Below, piece after piece: positions 12,433 to 22,842 of a stretch of DNA of 64,000 nt (positions within the stretch are counted from its first letter, which is position 1; each line of letters starts with the position of its first letter). The translations under genes and the position numbers were made by a program. The notes beneath the pieces are model-generated. The model searched no databases. It saw nothing but the letters and a program-made list of their open reading frames with translations, and had not been told where the DNA came from. Source of the DNA: Craspedostauros australis (lineage: Eukaryota > Bacillariophyta > Bacillariophyceae > Mastogloiales > Achnanthaceae); assembly GCA_026770025.1 (NCBI GenBank), contig JAMXDE010000023.1:248001-312000 (forward strand). Direction: 5' to 3'.

Positions 12433-12594
12433 TGACAGCTTTCACTGTACTTCTTACCTTTTTACTAGTCGTATTAATCCAAAATACTGGTTGGAGATCG
12501 TCCTCGGACGACTCACAATAAAACACAAGAGCTCCGACCGGGGCATGCACCAATGGGCCAATACGTCTTCTGTAGTTACTTGTGCAGTTTGACA
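12433..12594 (+). repeat. 5' LTR of copia element
   Basis: 162 bp, TGACAGCT...TTTGACA, preceded by target duplication ATTGA. About 89% identical to the 3' LTR. Confidence 0.95.
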
Positions 12595-12648
12595 GGTTTA
12601 GAGTTGTGGTTTACCACCAAGCTTACCACTTACAAACAAACCTTCACC

Positions 12649-13706
12649 ATGGCAAGAGCAATCAACAACAGAACTGTTGCACCCATCATCAAGGAGCTAG
12701 TCCAGCTTGACTACTAGGAGATGACCTTCATCACATCCACCCTTGGGCGCATCGACCAAGCCATCCAGCATCCAGATGGCGCAATTGTGGCTTCCTTGAC
12801 CTTTGCACCAACCCTCACCGCAATCAACATTGGAAACATCCAACACATCTGTGCATATGCCAGATCCAATACAATTAACTCCACCACCAACTGGACTGCC
12901 GTTGATGCATACATTGAACAGACAAACTATGTGCCTCCAAAGATCAAGACCCCTGTTACAAACGCAGCGGCTTGCACAAGAACTGAGATGGCCATCAAAG
13001 ACGCAGCGATGGTGGAGCCCCCAGTGGCAAACAATGAGATAGCCATGATGTCTCCATGACACGGAGCCACCCTCGCACAATCACCCTCAACACCAACAGG
13101 TTGGTGCTAGGACAAGGTATCCATGCCCAAAACTCTGACCTTCTCTGGACTGAACAAAGCCTGGCACGATTGGAAGATCACATTTGCCAGATCGATGGCA
13201 ACAATGAGATATGTGAAGTATATAGAACCCAAGCAACCAAGCAACTACAATTCACAGATCAACAACCAATTGTACACCATCCCCAATAGCAAGACCTATG
13301 AGGTGACACGGATTTCATCGTGTCATCACACATTGGCAGTGGTCATGACACCTTCCAGGCACTGGTCTGGATGTACAAATTCAAGGACAACAAGGCAGAG
13401 ATCGTAGCTGAGCAGGAAGAGCTCCTGGCAAAGCCTATCTACAATGGATCAGAGCTGTTCAGCAAGTTTGTCAGTGCCTTCTCGAAGTCCATCTGCACAA
13501 TGGAAGACAATGGAAAGGTCATGAACAAAAAGGAGACCACTGCAAAGCTCTTTTCCAACATCAATGACAAACAATTCTTGAGTGAGATTTCTTGGCTTCG
13601 CGACGTCAATCAGTCATTTGACTGGATCCGCAACGAGTTGATGAGACATGACAGCTCCATTGCCAACTCCAAGATCGAACAATCCCCATGGCGCAACCAG
13701 TGCTAA
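12649..13706 (+). pseudogene. gag: copia gag, broken by stops and a frameshift
   Basis: The first ATG after the 5' LTR is at 12649. The frame meets TAG at 12715-12717 and then stays open in the same frame from 12721 to 13059. It reopens from 13123 (same frame) and shifts frame before 13320, running to 13706. The part from 13123 contains a capsid-like segment: F-S-G-L-N-K-A-W-H-D-W-K near the start, then helices with E-E-L-L-A-K-P-I-Y-N-G-S-E-L-F-S-K-F-V-S-A-F, as in UBN2/gag_pre-type copia Gag. Gag would form the particle that packages element RNA. A clean C-terminal zinc knuckle is not visible in the degraded 13707-14220 interval. Confidence 0.8.
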
Positions 13707-14227
13707 CAGCAGAAGAAGGACAGGTGAACCAACCATAAGCGTCGCTACGAGGCGCCAACAGCGGACCAAAGGCCCTCAGCGATGTTCCAGCTGATGGACA
13801 GCGTCTTCTGCCGGCTTCAGACCCACACGCAGGTGCTCGTTGTGGAGTCTGCGCTTTACTTCCGCAAACACAGCAAGCCAATCAACGAGGACACACCCAA
13901 GAAACTCAAACTAGCGGAGTACACAAAGAACCTCCAACTTCCCACCACATGAAGATCTCACAAGAGAGTCTGGACCAAAGCTTCCCTGGCGTGCAGTGGA
14001 AAGGAATACGGACCATGCAACAACAGCTCGTGACAATCAATGACAGACACAACTCGCTACCAGTCAGAGATCGTCATACATATCAAGCCCTGCGACTGTG
14101 GGGGAGACGCGCACAGCTGCGGAGAGAAGACCCAGGTGTGCATGCCTGGAGGTACTACAAGAGTCGGCACCAAGCGGAACCCACCCGACCGTCGAACACT
14201 TTCTTTGCAGGGCAAGAGTAACAAGTT

Positions 14228-14803
14228 GTAGCCAAGGCTACATCAGTTGACTCAGGGGCAGACAGCGACATCGTACATGAATCCGGATGGGTTGCGACCT
14301 GACAACACCAACAGACATTCCATGCTCACAGGGCAACGATGGCCTCACCAATCAAGGCATTCCAGATGGTCAACGCGGTGGCAGTATATGAATCTCCAAC
14401 AGGCGATGTGATCCTCATCAAGGCAAAATATGTGGCTCTGGATAAGCACCCACATCAGACAGAATCATTGTTTAATACACATCACATGCGCGTGCCTGGA
14501 CTGAATGTATACGATTGCCTCATCCAACACCAGGGGCAACAGCGCAATGCATCAGGCGACACCAGCATCCCACTGGTCAACCATGGTGGCAACACCCTGC
14601 GCATCCCCATTTGGAAATTCACAGCTCATGAGCTAACACTCAATAAGCATATCACGATATGTTACAGACACCAGCACCTTTGGCAAAATAACCAGGGAAT
14701 CCATTTCAATGATGTCATCAAACACTTCCCACACCAGGTCGTCAAGAAGACAATGATGGCATCCACCCAGCTGGCGGACAGACCAATTGAGCCACATTCA
14801 TGA
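14228..14803 (+). pseudogene. copia aspartic protease region, with in-frame stop
   Basis: The catalytic motif D-S-G-A is encoded at 14249-14260 in the context S-V-D-S-G-A-D-S-D-I-V. The frame meets TGA near 14300 and continues open from 14339. The downstream protein segment runs to 14803 and includes the H-x-x-x-L-F-N-T-H-H region that links protease to integrase in diatom copia elements. The protease would release Gag and Pol products. As it stands the reading frame is not continuous, so this is a relic. Confidence 0.75.
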
Positions 14804-15795
14804 GCCATCCCATGGCAGTACCGAACACAATGAGCTGGAGTGCTCCAGCCGCAACGAATCCACGGCCGAGTCAATACGGACCCCTTCTTTTCCACAGTGC
14901 AATCAATTTTGCATTACAAAGTGCTTTCAACTCTTTGTCCACAGCAAACCAAAATTCATCTGGGCAAAGCCACTCCGAAGAGAGGCAATGATGCCAGGGG
15001 CGCTCACAGACTTCATCCTCAATGTTGGCACACCAGATACCCTTGTGTCAAACAACTTGCAGGTCCAATCAGGAAAGGCCTGGAAGGCAATCACATCCAA
15101 GCACATGATCAAGCACTCCTTCACTATGCTCATGAACCAGAACCAGAACAGAGCGGAACGCGCAATCGGCGACATCAAGTGGCATGCTTATCAATTGATA
15201 TGGGCGGCGTCTGTGCCACTCGAATTCTGGTGTTTTGCATTGCAGCATGCCATCGACATGTGGAACTATACGGACAAGGGCAGCATCCAGTGGAGGACAC
15301 CGATTGAACTTGTTCATGGCAACACGCCCAACATTTCCATGTTCCAATCCACTTTCTTCCAGCCTGTGTTGTTCTTCGGGCCAATGACAAAGTTCCCTGA
15401 GCATCCATTCAAACCAGGCTATATCCTGGGCATCGCGTGGATTCACGGGGATCCATTCACTTACCATATCTGGTCGCCACAAGACGAAGATATCAAGTGG
15501 GGCACAGTCCTCATGCGCAACATCGCCAAGCCGCATATTCTGGAATACGCAGACACTCCGCGCATCAGCAATGGAGACATACAACGAATCGCGAGGCTCA
15601 ACCTCATTGACGCAACCACAAACAGCGCTTCGGGTGGCAGGGCACAAACAAAGACTATGCCAGCTGAGCTCGCTCGACAGGTCCAAGAGGCTGTTGATGC
15701 GATTGCTGTGTGGTCAGGGGCAGCATCTTGCATCCCGGAACCTGGTCCAACGAGGGTCAGGAAAATCAAGGTCAACGCAAACACAGCTTCACTAG
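14787..15795 (+). pseudogene. copia integrase, frameshifted and with Asn at a catalytic Asp
   Basis: The integrase core can be placed by its acidic triad. The first Asp (in N-T-D-P-F-F) is at 14879-14881 in one frame. After a frameshift the remaining core is open from 14787 in another frame. The second catalytic position is an AAC codon (Asn) at 15051-15053 in S-N-N-L-Q. The Glu at 15156-15158 in Q-N-R-A-E-R-A-I-G-D lies exactly 35 codons later, the standard D35E spacing. The conserved W-N-Y region and C-terminal half follow. The frame runs without a break to the CTAG target site at 15792, where the piggyBac-like element enters, and resumes at 19742. Confidence 0.85.
15792..15795. repeat. CTAG target duplication, left copy
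   Basis: CTAG lies directly outside the left inverted repeat and matches CTAG at 19738-19741. Keeping one copy restores the interrupted copia frame. Confidence 0.8.
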
Positions 15796-15855
15796 TGCCT
15801 ATCCGCTTTTTGTGTCGCCCCCATTTGGGGCCACAAGAGGCCACAAGGGGCTACA
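15796..15855 (+). repeat. left terminal inverted repeat of piggyBac-like element
   Basis: TGCCTATCCGCTTTTT followed after a short spacer by a GGGGCCACA/GGGGCTACA block. The inverted partner is 19674-19737. Confidence 0.9.
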
Positions 15856-16240
15856 GGGTCGAAGTAGTCGAATCCTGGTACAACTCTACGGAGCCGCTAC
15901 GAGGGAAACAGCACCAACTTGCAAAAAAACACCAACATCCGCACTCTTTTGCTCCGGATTAACATTCACTCAATCCTACCAACACTAAAATTTACCAGCT
16001 ATCTGTCCTGCATCTGCTGCATCCCTCCCCGAAGTTTGGTGTTCACATCTCTTCTCCTCGTCGAGTTCTGCCACATCCAATATCGTCGGGTCCAGTCACT
16101 GGAAACCGGTGGCATCGCTTCTTCCTGCTGATCATCCCCCCTGCAGCGTTTCACTTCCTTTCCTGCATTGCATTGGCTTTTGCATACGATCCATTGAACA
16201 TAGAAAGAGTTGTGACACAGACTTCTTCACTCATCTTTCT
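15856..16240. other. 3' non-coding part of the piggyBac-like element
   Basis: About 385 bp between the left inverted repeat and the transposase stop codon. No gene is seen. Presumably it contains the transposase polyadenylation region. Confidence 0.6.
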
Positions 16241-18901
16241 TTAACTATCTGTCATGGTGTCTGGGTGTGTGGAACTACGCGACCTTGATCCTGCATGTTT
16301 CTCTGCATGGATTTCGAAACATCGTCGAAATATTCCGTCGTACTCCTTCATTTCGCAGCACCAAACAGTTTGGCCTGGAGACCCTGTTCGACAGTTCAGG
16401 CAATGGTACCTTGACGAGTTCGTGCACACACAGCATCTGCCTCGTTTCCCTCTTGTCATGAACCTGGCGATCCCCTGCTTCGTATGGTCAATCTTCCCGT
16501 TCCGGACTCTACCTGGGTGCTTTACCAAGTGGTGGCCATTGATCAAGTCTGCTCGGGGCCACTCAGCCACCTGTGTCGTCGCACGGGCCACCTGTGTTGT
16601 CGCATGGGCTGGACTGTCGGTTGTCAACAAAGACAAGGAGCCACCATTGCCACCACATTGCACTTCCGATGGCTGGTTGCTTCTCATCCTGGCAAATGAG
16701 CTTGGTGGATCAGGGGCTTCGTTGTTGTGGAGCATGTCTTTGACCATCATGTTCACGAAATCCATGAGAGGCACATTCTTGTGTCGGTGCTTGCCCGCCA
16801 AGTGGCATCGGTATGCCCTCCATGCATCCACAACGGTTATCCCAAAGAGAGTCGTGACAAGCCTGAAGTATCCGTCGCGTGTGGGCCAAGTTCTCTCCAG
16901 ACCGAGGATGTCCTGTCGAGCCTGGTTGTGGACGTCGACCTTGTTGCAGCTTTCAAAGTACTTCGAAGCGACACTTGGCCAATCCACTTTCTTCGTCATG
17001 GGGCGCCCATTGTCCAAGATCCACTTCGACAAATACGGCGCCCCGCAGCCTGCATGCCCAGCTCCCGCGGAAAAGACGAAGCAGAGTACCTTAGCCTTGC
17101 AGTACTTGTACCCCAGTGCGTAGTACTTGTGGCCGCCGCACTCGCTTTCCATCAGCAGCTGGCTTCCGGATGGCCACACCTTCATTGTGGTCTCCAGGAA
17201 GACTTTGGGGTACAACCGATGAGCCGTCTTCACGATGCCGATGAACTTCGCACCCAGCTCTGTTTCAAGCGCCTTGGTGGCCTCCACAGACGCGAACCAC
17301 GAGTCTCCCAGGAAGATGCTCTTGCCCTGGTTGAACTGCGGATCATCCGGAGATTTCGAAGGATCGGTGCAGACGTTGGTTGCTGCTGCCATGCGAAGGG
17401 TGCATGCAGCGTTCTTACCCTTCACCCTGTCAAGGAAGGCCGCACCCTCCATTCCCTCCTTGCCCCATTGGATCTCCAAGAACAGCATGATCCCTGTCTC
17501 TCCATCGGCAACGGTCTTGAATTCCACGCCCAGCGGCTCAGGTTTGCGGCGGACGAAGGATAGGTGAGGAAGGTTCCCATTCTTGGTTGTTCGTGTCTTG
17601 AAGGCACTCATGGATTCATCCATCACCTTCAGTGTGCTCGCGCACATGATCTCCGCCCGCTTCGCGTTGAAAGCATCCACACCTGGTTGAATTTGCCACC
17701 ATGGATCCGAGAATTGCTTGGATGCATCCGCGAAGATGTGTGGGATCAGTGATTCTCGGATGGCACGAAACCGATAATTCTTCATGTGGTCGGTGACGTC
17801 CATTGGCTGTTTGAATCCTTCAGTGTCTCTGTCGCCCCACAGGCAAGATGTGCCTTCGATAGTGCCCAGAAGGAGCAATCCAAAGAACACCCAAAACTCG
17901 TGATGAGATATGAGGTGATTGTCAATCTGATCCTCTGATATTCTTGTGGGAAGTTGCCTTGTGATGATCCTTTGATTGAGCTTGTCAACCTGGGCCTTCC
18001 AGTTGCCAGGCCACATGTGCTGTAGGAGATGCAGCATGTTGATACGTTGGTACCTGCTGTCCCTGCCCCTGCCCGCGACGGTTAGGTTGGCGAAGTCAAA
18101 GTTTGCAACCCCCACCCACTCCCGTGAAGATCCATCTTTGGGGCTGCCAATGTGGTCATCTGGTACAACCTTCCATGTCATTATGTCGGCTTGAGATCCC
18201 ATGCTGATGGAGGTGTTGTCGGAGATCAGTGTGGCCTTCTCTGCATGATGTGGTTCATAGTGGAGGATTTGTTCCTCCATCTCAATTGCATAATTCAACA
18301 CATCGTTGTCAAAGTTGTTGTCAATGTTGCAATCCATAGATGCGTCATCCTCCGGCTCTTTGGATCCGCCGTCAATACTGACTTTGTTGGTTGGGGGCGT
18401 GCGCAAAGAGTTCGTTGGTTGGGAAGTCGCGGCCAGAACGTTGGTCAGGTGAATGTTGATGGGAGGAGAGTTCAGTGGTAGAGAAGTTGCAGCTGGATTG
18501 TTGCTCGGGAGAATGTTGCTGGATGGAGAGTTTGTCCCAACACCCAAGTCTTGGCTGACTGCAGGCGCATCCGCCGGTCCAGTGATCGCCTCTGGTGGCA
18601 GGAGGAATCTGTGGCTCTTCGCAAAAGCATCCAATGCCGCAACTCCTTTTCCAACGAAGATGGTTTGAATGTATTCTTTGACCTTGGTGTCGGGAAGTGG
18701 ACTTTCATTGCCTTCCAGGTGAATGAGGGTTTGGGAACTGTGTTGGCATACGACACCCAAGGATTCCCAATGGACGATCCAGTTGTGTTTGGGAAGAACC
18801 TTGATCGTGCGTCCCACGATGTAGCCATGCTTTTTGCGAGGTGCGTTGGACCGACGAGGCCCGCATCTGCAAGCGACCTTGGCTCCAAGAGTGATCCTCA
18901 T
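16241..18901 (-). CDS. piggyBac-like transposase (DDE_Tnp_1_7 family), intact
   Basis: 886 residues, uninterrupted from an ATG at 18901. Residues about 1-60 form a small basic module (G-A-K-V-A-C-R...H-G-Y-I-V-G-R...H-N-W-I-V-H-W-E) that may be an SH3/Tudor-like fold. A Ser/Asn-rich linker follows to about residue 260. The core then shows piggyBac landmarks: F-W-V-F-F-G-L-L-L-L-G and the three acidic sites Asp428 (V-M-D-E-S-M), Asp533 (L-G-D-S-W-F) and Asp656 (K-V-D-V-H-N-Q). Residues 820-869 are a Cys/His-rich zinc-binding tail with C-C-x-C, H-C-x2-C, C-C and C-x3-H, as in the C-terminal finger that binds piggyBac ends. The enzyme would cut and rejoin the element. All catalytic positions are present and no stop or frameshift is seen, so it may still be functional. 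Confidence 0.93.
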   Translation of the reverse strand: MRITLGAKVACRCGPRRSNAPRKKHGYIVGRTIKVLPKHNWIVHWESLGVVCQHSSQTLIHLEGNESPLPDTKVKEYIQTIFVGKGVAALDAFAKSHRFLLPPEAITGPADAPAVSQDLGVGTNSPSSNILPSNNPAATSLPLNSPPINIHLTNVLAATSQPTNSLRTPPTNKVSIDGGSKEPEDDASMDCNIDNNFDNDVLNYAIEMEEQILHYEPHHAEKATLISDNTSISMGSQADIMTWKVVPDDHIGSPKDGSSREWVGVANFDFANLTVAGRGRDSRYQRINMLHLLQHMWPGNWKAQVDKLNQRIITRQLPTRISEDQIDNHLISHHEFWVFFGLLLLGTIEGTSCLWGDRDTEGFKQPMDVTDHMKNYRFRAIRESLIPHIFADASKQFSDPWWQIQPGVDAFNAKRAEIMCASTLKVMDESMSAFKTRTTKNGNLPHLSFVRRKPEPLGVEFKTVADGETGIMLFLEIQWGKEGMEGAAFLDRVKGKNAACTLRMAAATNVCTDPSKSPDDPQFNQGKSIFLGDSWFASVEATKALETELGAKFIGIVKTAHRLYPKVFLETTMKVWPSGSQLLMESECGGHKYYALGYKYCKAKVLCFVFSAGAGHAGCGAPYLSKWILDNGRPMTKKVDWPSVASKYFESCNKVDVHNQARQDILGLERTWPTRDGYFRLVTTLFGITVVDAWRAYRCHLAGKHRHKNVPLMDFVNMMVKDMLHNNEAPDPPSSFARMRSNQPSEVQCGGNGGSLSLLTTDSPAHATTQVARATTQVAEWPRADLINGHHLVKHPGRVRNGKIDHTKQGIARFMTRGKRGRCCVCTNSSRYHCLNCRTGSPGQTVWCCEMKEYDGIFRRCFEIHAEKHAGSRSRSSTHPDTMTDS

Positions 18902-19673
18902 GTTGATGTTGTTCGTGTTGCGGAGATGTTGGGAGGGGGATGATCAGAATGTGTGCGATGAAAGTGTTCATGTCTCAATCAAATGTTGTGTGCATGTTGA
19001 TGTGCAAGAAGTGATACAGCGTCACGCCCCAACAAATCGAGCGATCGCCGACTGTTATGGATCTGTTGCACTGCTCTGAAACCATTGTCGCCAGCAACGA
19101 TCATTGATAGATGGTGGCAACATCTTGGAATGGCCTCATGTTCATTGCTGCATGTGAACATTGGATTCAAATACAGGTGTTGGTGTGTTTGAAGTCGCCG
19201 ACACGACAAATTTCGAATCACGAGCCGAGAGCACCAACTTCAACGGCACACAAGGGGCCGACGAACAACACACAGCAGGCAACCACCACACCACCGCAAC
19301 CGGAAGAGACTCGCGATTCCATCGATGCCACGAACAGGTCCAACAGACGAAACAAAGTGCCAACCGGGGATGGAAGAGGCTTGCGCGCCTGTTTTGAACG
19401 GGTTCCGAAAATTATTTTGTACCAGGGCCCAGTAGAATTGTACGTGTAGCCCCTGTGTAGCCCCTGCGTTTTCCACCGTTTTTTTTTTCGCGGTCGGTTT
19501 GGGGAAAACCTCCAAAATGGGGTCAACACAAGCAATAAAATGGAATCCAAGCGATCAACACACAGCAAGTTTGACAACATCATCAGATAGATCTCACTCT
19601 TGGCTTTCAATTGATACCATTATATACACATTGTTGTTGGTGATAAGGGTTGGTTGTTTTTATCCGGGAAATT
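18902..19673. other. 5' region of the piggyBac-like element
   Basis: About 770 bp upstream of the transposase start and inside the element. It has no supported gene. It contains two adjacent GTGTAGCCCCT motifs near 19446-19465 and a short T run at about 19481-19490. It is the likely transposase promoter. Confidence 0.55.
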
Positions 19674-19737
19674 TGTAGCCCCATGTGGCCCATTGTAGCC
19701 CCTTTGCGCCCCTTTTCGGCAAAAAAGCGGATAGGCA
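19674..19737 (-). repeat. right terminal inverted repeat of piggyBac-like element
   Basis: Reverse complement begins TGCCTATCCGCTTTTT. The outer edge abuts CTAG at 19738-19741. Confidence 0.9.
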
Positions 19738-21282
19738 CTAGAGGACCAATGGTTTGGACAGCCAAATGTTGTGCCTGATGACAAAGACACGAGCGGAAAT
19801 GATGCTGCAGATGTGATCTTGGACAGTGATGATGATGGTGACAGCCAAATACCTGGCGACGTCTCTGGGTGGCTCAATAATTTGGCGGCAGTACCCATGC
19901 TAGATCCTTTGGAGCACCGGACTCAGGGGCATCAAAGCACTCTCGCAGAACAAGAGCACAACGAGATGTCCCAAAATCAAATTGAGAAGGCCAACAAGAA
20001 CGAACCTGAAATCACCAGCATCACAGGACACAGCTTTCGCGATGGACACCTACACCTCAATGCCAAATAGGGAATGGAGACAAGAACATGGTTCCAATAT
20101 GACATCATTCGAGCAGACCATCCGGAGCTGGTGGCGTGGTACATCATCGCAAACAAACCAACTCGGCACGGACGACACAATTGGCAATCGCAACTGATGC
20201 TACAATGGACCAATCATGCAATCCGGGCAATCAAGTGGCGCATCCAGCATAGCAAACTCACATACCAATTCACGATCGACGGCAATGACAATGTCACTGT
20301 ACTACAGCGGATTCGACCAGGCAAAAAGAAGCCGAAACGGGACTTCTTCGACACAGTATTCCAGTACAGGGGGCGAAGTGCTACGAAACATGAAGCATAC
20401 ACTACAACTCGACCAAGCCAACAACAACGACATGTGGAAGGCGGAAGCCAAGAAGGAGATTGATGCACTCATCAACCTTGCCTGCTTCAAGTTTCGTCCA
20501 TCCACATATCGACCATCAACTGAATACCAGAGCACAAAGCTCAGGCTCATCTTCATGGTCAAACGAGACCTGCGGCACAAGGCAAGGCTCATAGCTGGAG
20601 GACACCTCATCAAGCTTGTAGACAACATACGCATGTCCTCATCAACAGTCAACGCCACCAGCGTGCGTATCCTCCATGTAATTGCAGATGCGAACAAATT
20701 CCAGCAACTCTGCAGCGATATTGGCAACACATTTGTCAACACCTACACCAACAAGAAGATATATGCGAGAGCAGGAAAGGAATTCAATCACAGAGAGGGC
20801 CAGACAATTGTACTCAAGAAATCATTGTATGGACTCTGATCCAGTGCCCAACGATTCCACGCTCACTTTGCCAACACACTATCTTCCATGGGATTCAAGC
20901 CATCGCGTTACAACCAAGATGTATGGATCAGACTCCGAGACAAATCCGGAGACAACTACATCTGCACACATGTCAACAATTTCAAGATTGTACCGAAGGA
21001 CACAAATCAATACATGAAGTCAATCCAACAGATCAACACAATCAAGGATATTGGCCCACCCATATACTATCTCAGGAATGACTATTCCAGAAATGCAAAA
21101 GGCAAATGGAGCACCGGATGCAGAAAATGCATCTCAAACGCACTGGACAAAGGCGAGCGCCAGCATGGATCACTTCACAGCCAACATGTTCCCATGAGGA
21201 ACAAGGACCATCCGGAAACGGATGACTCCAAACTACTAACACCTGGCAAGCAACAAAAATCCAGCAGTTCATTGGCATGCTA
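19738..21282 (+). pseudogene. pol: copia integrase C-terminal linker and reverse transcriptase, broken
   Basis: Copia pol resumes after the nested element. 19742-20067 encodes an acidic linker and the H-S-F-R-D-G-H-L-H-L segment, then TAG at 20068-20070, then the same frame continues with H-P-E-L-V-A-W-Y. A frameshift before about 20400 leads into RT: K-A-R-L-I-A-G-G-H, the D-I-G-N motif, and K-K-S-L-Y-G-L followed by TGA at 20837-20839. After the stop come S-S-A-Q-R-F-H and T-H-V-N-N-F, where the catalytic Asp-Asp pair is expected but two Asn codons stand (20975-20980). The frame shifts again before RNase H. Reverse transcription by this copy is not possible as written. Confidence 0.85.
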
Positions 21283-22059
21283 AACTGGGCTGTCCAGCTT
21301 GGACATTTCAACGTCGCATTTGCAACTTCCTCACTTTCACACTTCACTGCATCACTACGGAAAGGACATCTTGAACGTGCACTCAAAGTATGGGGCTACC
21401 TCAAGCACAAGTCCACTCTGCAAACACAGATCGATTCCAGGCCAATGATATTCGACAACTTCAATGCAACGCCATCACACCCAGAACTGGTAGCACAGAT
21501 GAAGGAGGAATATCCCAAGGCCACAGAAGACATTGATGACAGATCACCAAAGCCAATCTACTCAGAGCTACCAATGTATGCATTTGTGGACGCAGACCAC
21601 GCTCACGATCTGGTGACCAGGAGATCCAACACAGGCATCATACGATTCCTGGGTAGGACGCCAGTATACTTCTCCAGCAAGCAACAAACATCCGTCACAA
21701 CATCCACATACAGCACGGAATTCAACGCAATGAGATCAGTGAACGAGGAGACTGTTTCACTGAGATACGCACTCCGATTGCTGGGAGTCCAAGTCAAGTC
21801 TTCGGTTATCACATTATGCGACAACAATGCTGTGATCTCGAACAAGACAATCGCAGACAGCCTGCTACAAAAGAAGCAAGTGGCAATATCATTCCACAAA
21901 GTGCGTGAGTCTGTGGGAGCCGATATACTGGTTACAGTATACGTTTCATCAGCACAGAACCTTGCGGATATGCTCACAAAGGCATTGGCGCAGCCAACAC
22001 TAACCACTTTCATCACAGCTCTGTTCCACAGGGGTCATTCTCAAGATCAAGGGGTGTGA
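21277..22059 (+). pseudogene. copia RNase H domain, open frame
   Basis: 260 codons, open into the first three bases of the 3' LTR, which supply the TGA stop. It carries the copia RNase H landmarks: F-V-D-A-D-H-A, S-S-K-Q-Q, S-T-E-F-N-A, L-C-D-N-N-A, and a final A-D-M-L-T-K-A-L. RNase H removes the RNA strand during reverse transcription. The frame itself is undamaged but is separated by a frameshift from RT, so it would not be made as part of Pol. It is listed as a pseudogene because the parent element is dead. Confidence 0.85.
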
Positions 22060-22219
22060 CAGCTTTCACTGTACATCTTACCTTTTTACGATTCGTATTA
22101 ATCGAAAATACTGGTCAGAGATCGTCCCCGAACGACTCACAATACAACAACAAGAGCTCTGACCAGGGCACGCAACAACGGGCCAATACGTCTTCAGTAG
22201 TTATGTGTGCAGTTTGACA
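22057..22219 (+). repeat. 3' LTR of copia element
   Basis: 163 bp, TGACAGCT...TTTGACA, followed by target duplication ATTGA. It differs from the 5' LTR at about 17 sites plus one gap. Confidence 0.95.
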
Positions 22220-22842
22220 ATTGATACCGAAATGCAAAGCTGAGAGGAGAGCAGATGAACAGCGGCCAGAAGCCAACAATGGCTGTTGGCGACGACTAGC
22301 GGAGAGGAGGTCCAAACACACAGGCAGGGAATAGACCTGAATCGAGGACGAAGCTGTACCATAGAGTAGACATATGGAGGGAAGGCAGTGTGTGCTGATT
22401 GGGAAGAGGACGATGTTCAACGTCCCAGTGCATGAACAGCGGCAGAACCGAGAACAAGACAGTGTGAAAGTCAAGCTGGGGGTCAAGATCTGGATTACCC
22501 ACCAACCCAAAACTCTAGATTTCGACCACTGATCCACGGTTCAGACGAAGTAGCAGCCTCATTATGCCTACCGCTAGCACGCAATCCTCAACATTTCATC
22601 GAAACCGACCACCTAACCCACGCGAAATGTGGGAGTGTCGACAATAGACACGACTGGACAGCAAGCCGAAGCACGACTGGCGATTCCGAACCACATTTGC
22701 CCCTTGACGTCTGCATGCTTGGCGTTTTTAGACGTAGACTACTGCGAAAAATATAAACTTTTTAACTACGGGGCCCAGGATCTTGTTACTTCACACATAT
22801 ACTCTCTACAAAATAATAGGATGATCTAAGTGTAAATCTCAA

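Larger units (their letters stand above)
15796..19737 (-). mobile_element. piggyBac-like DNA transposon, apparently complete
   Basis: 3942 bp. Both ends carry the same 16 bases, TGCCTATCCGCTTTTT, in inverted orientation. About 15-19 bases further in, a second block of 29 bases (GGGGC-Y-ACA...GGGGCTACA) matches at about 25 positions. The element is flanked by CTAG (15792-15795, 19738-19741), not the TTAA usual for piggyBac. Removing the element and one CTAG joins copia integrase to its downstream region in frame, so the ends are precise. It holds one intact 886-residue transposase on the minus strand. Extra TGTAGCCCC motifs at about 19446-19465 are subterminal repeats and may be transposase-binding sites (inference). 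Confidence 0.9.
12433..22219 (+). mobile_element. Ty1/copia (CoDi-like) LTR retrotransposon, defective, carrying a nested DNA transposon
   Basis: The boundaries are exact. The LTRs start TG and end CA, and the element is flanked by the 5-bp direct repeat ATTGA (12428-12432 and 22220-22224). Order on the plus strand is gag, protease, integrase, reverse transcriptase, RNase H, which is the copia order. A purine-rich tract (GATCAAGGGGTG) abuts the 3' LTR. The LTRs differ at about 17 positions plus one gap over 162 bases, so insertion is not recent. Several frameshifts and stops break gag and pol, and catalytic residues of integrase and RT are changed, so this copy cannot move by itself. Pol is interrupted by a piggyBac-like element at 15796-19737. 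No primer-binding site could be assigned with confidence after the 5' LTR. Confidence 0.95.
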
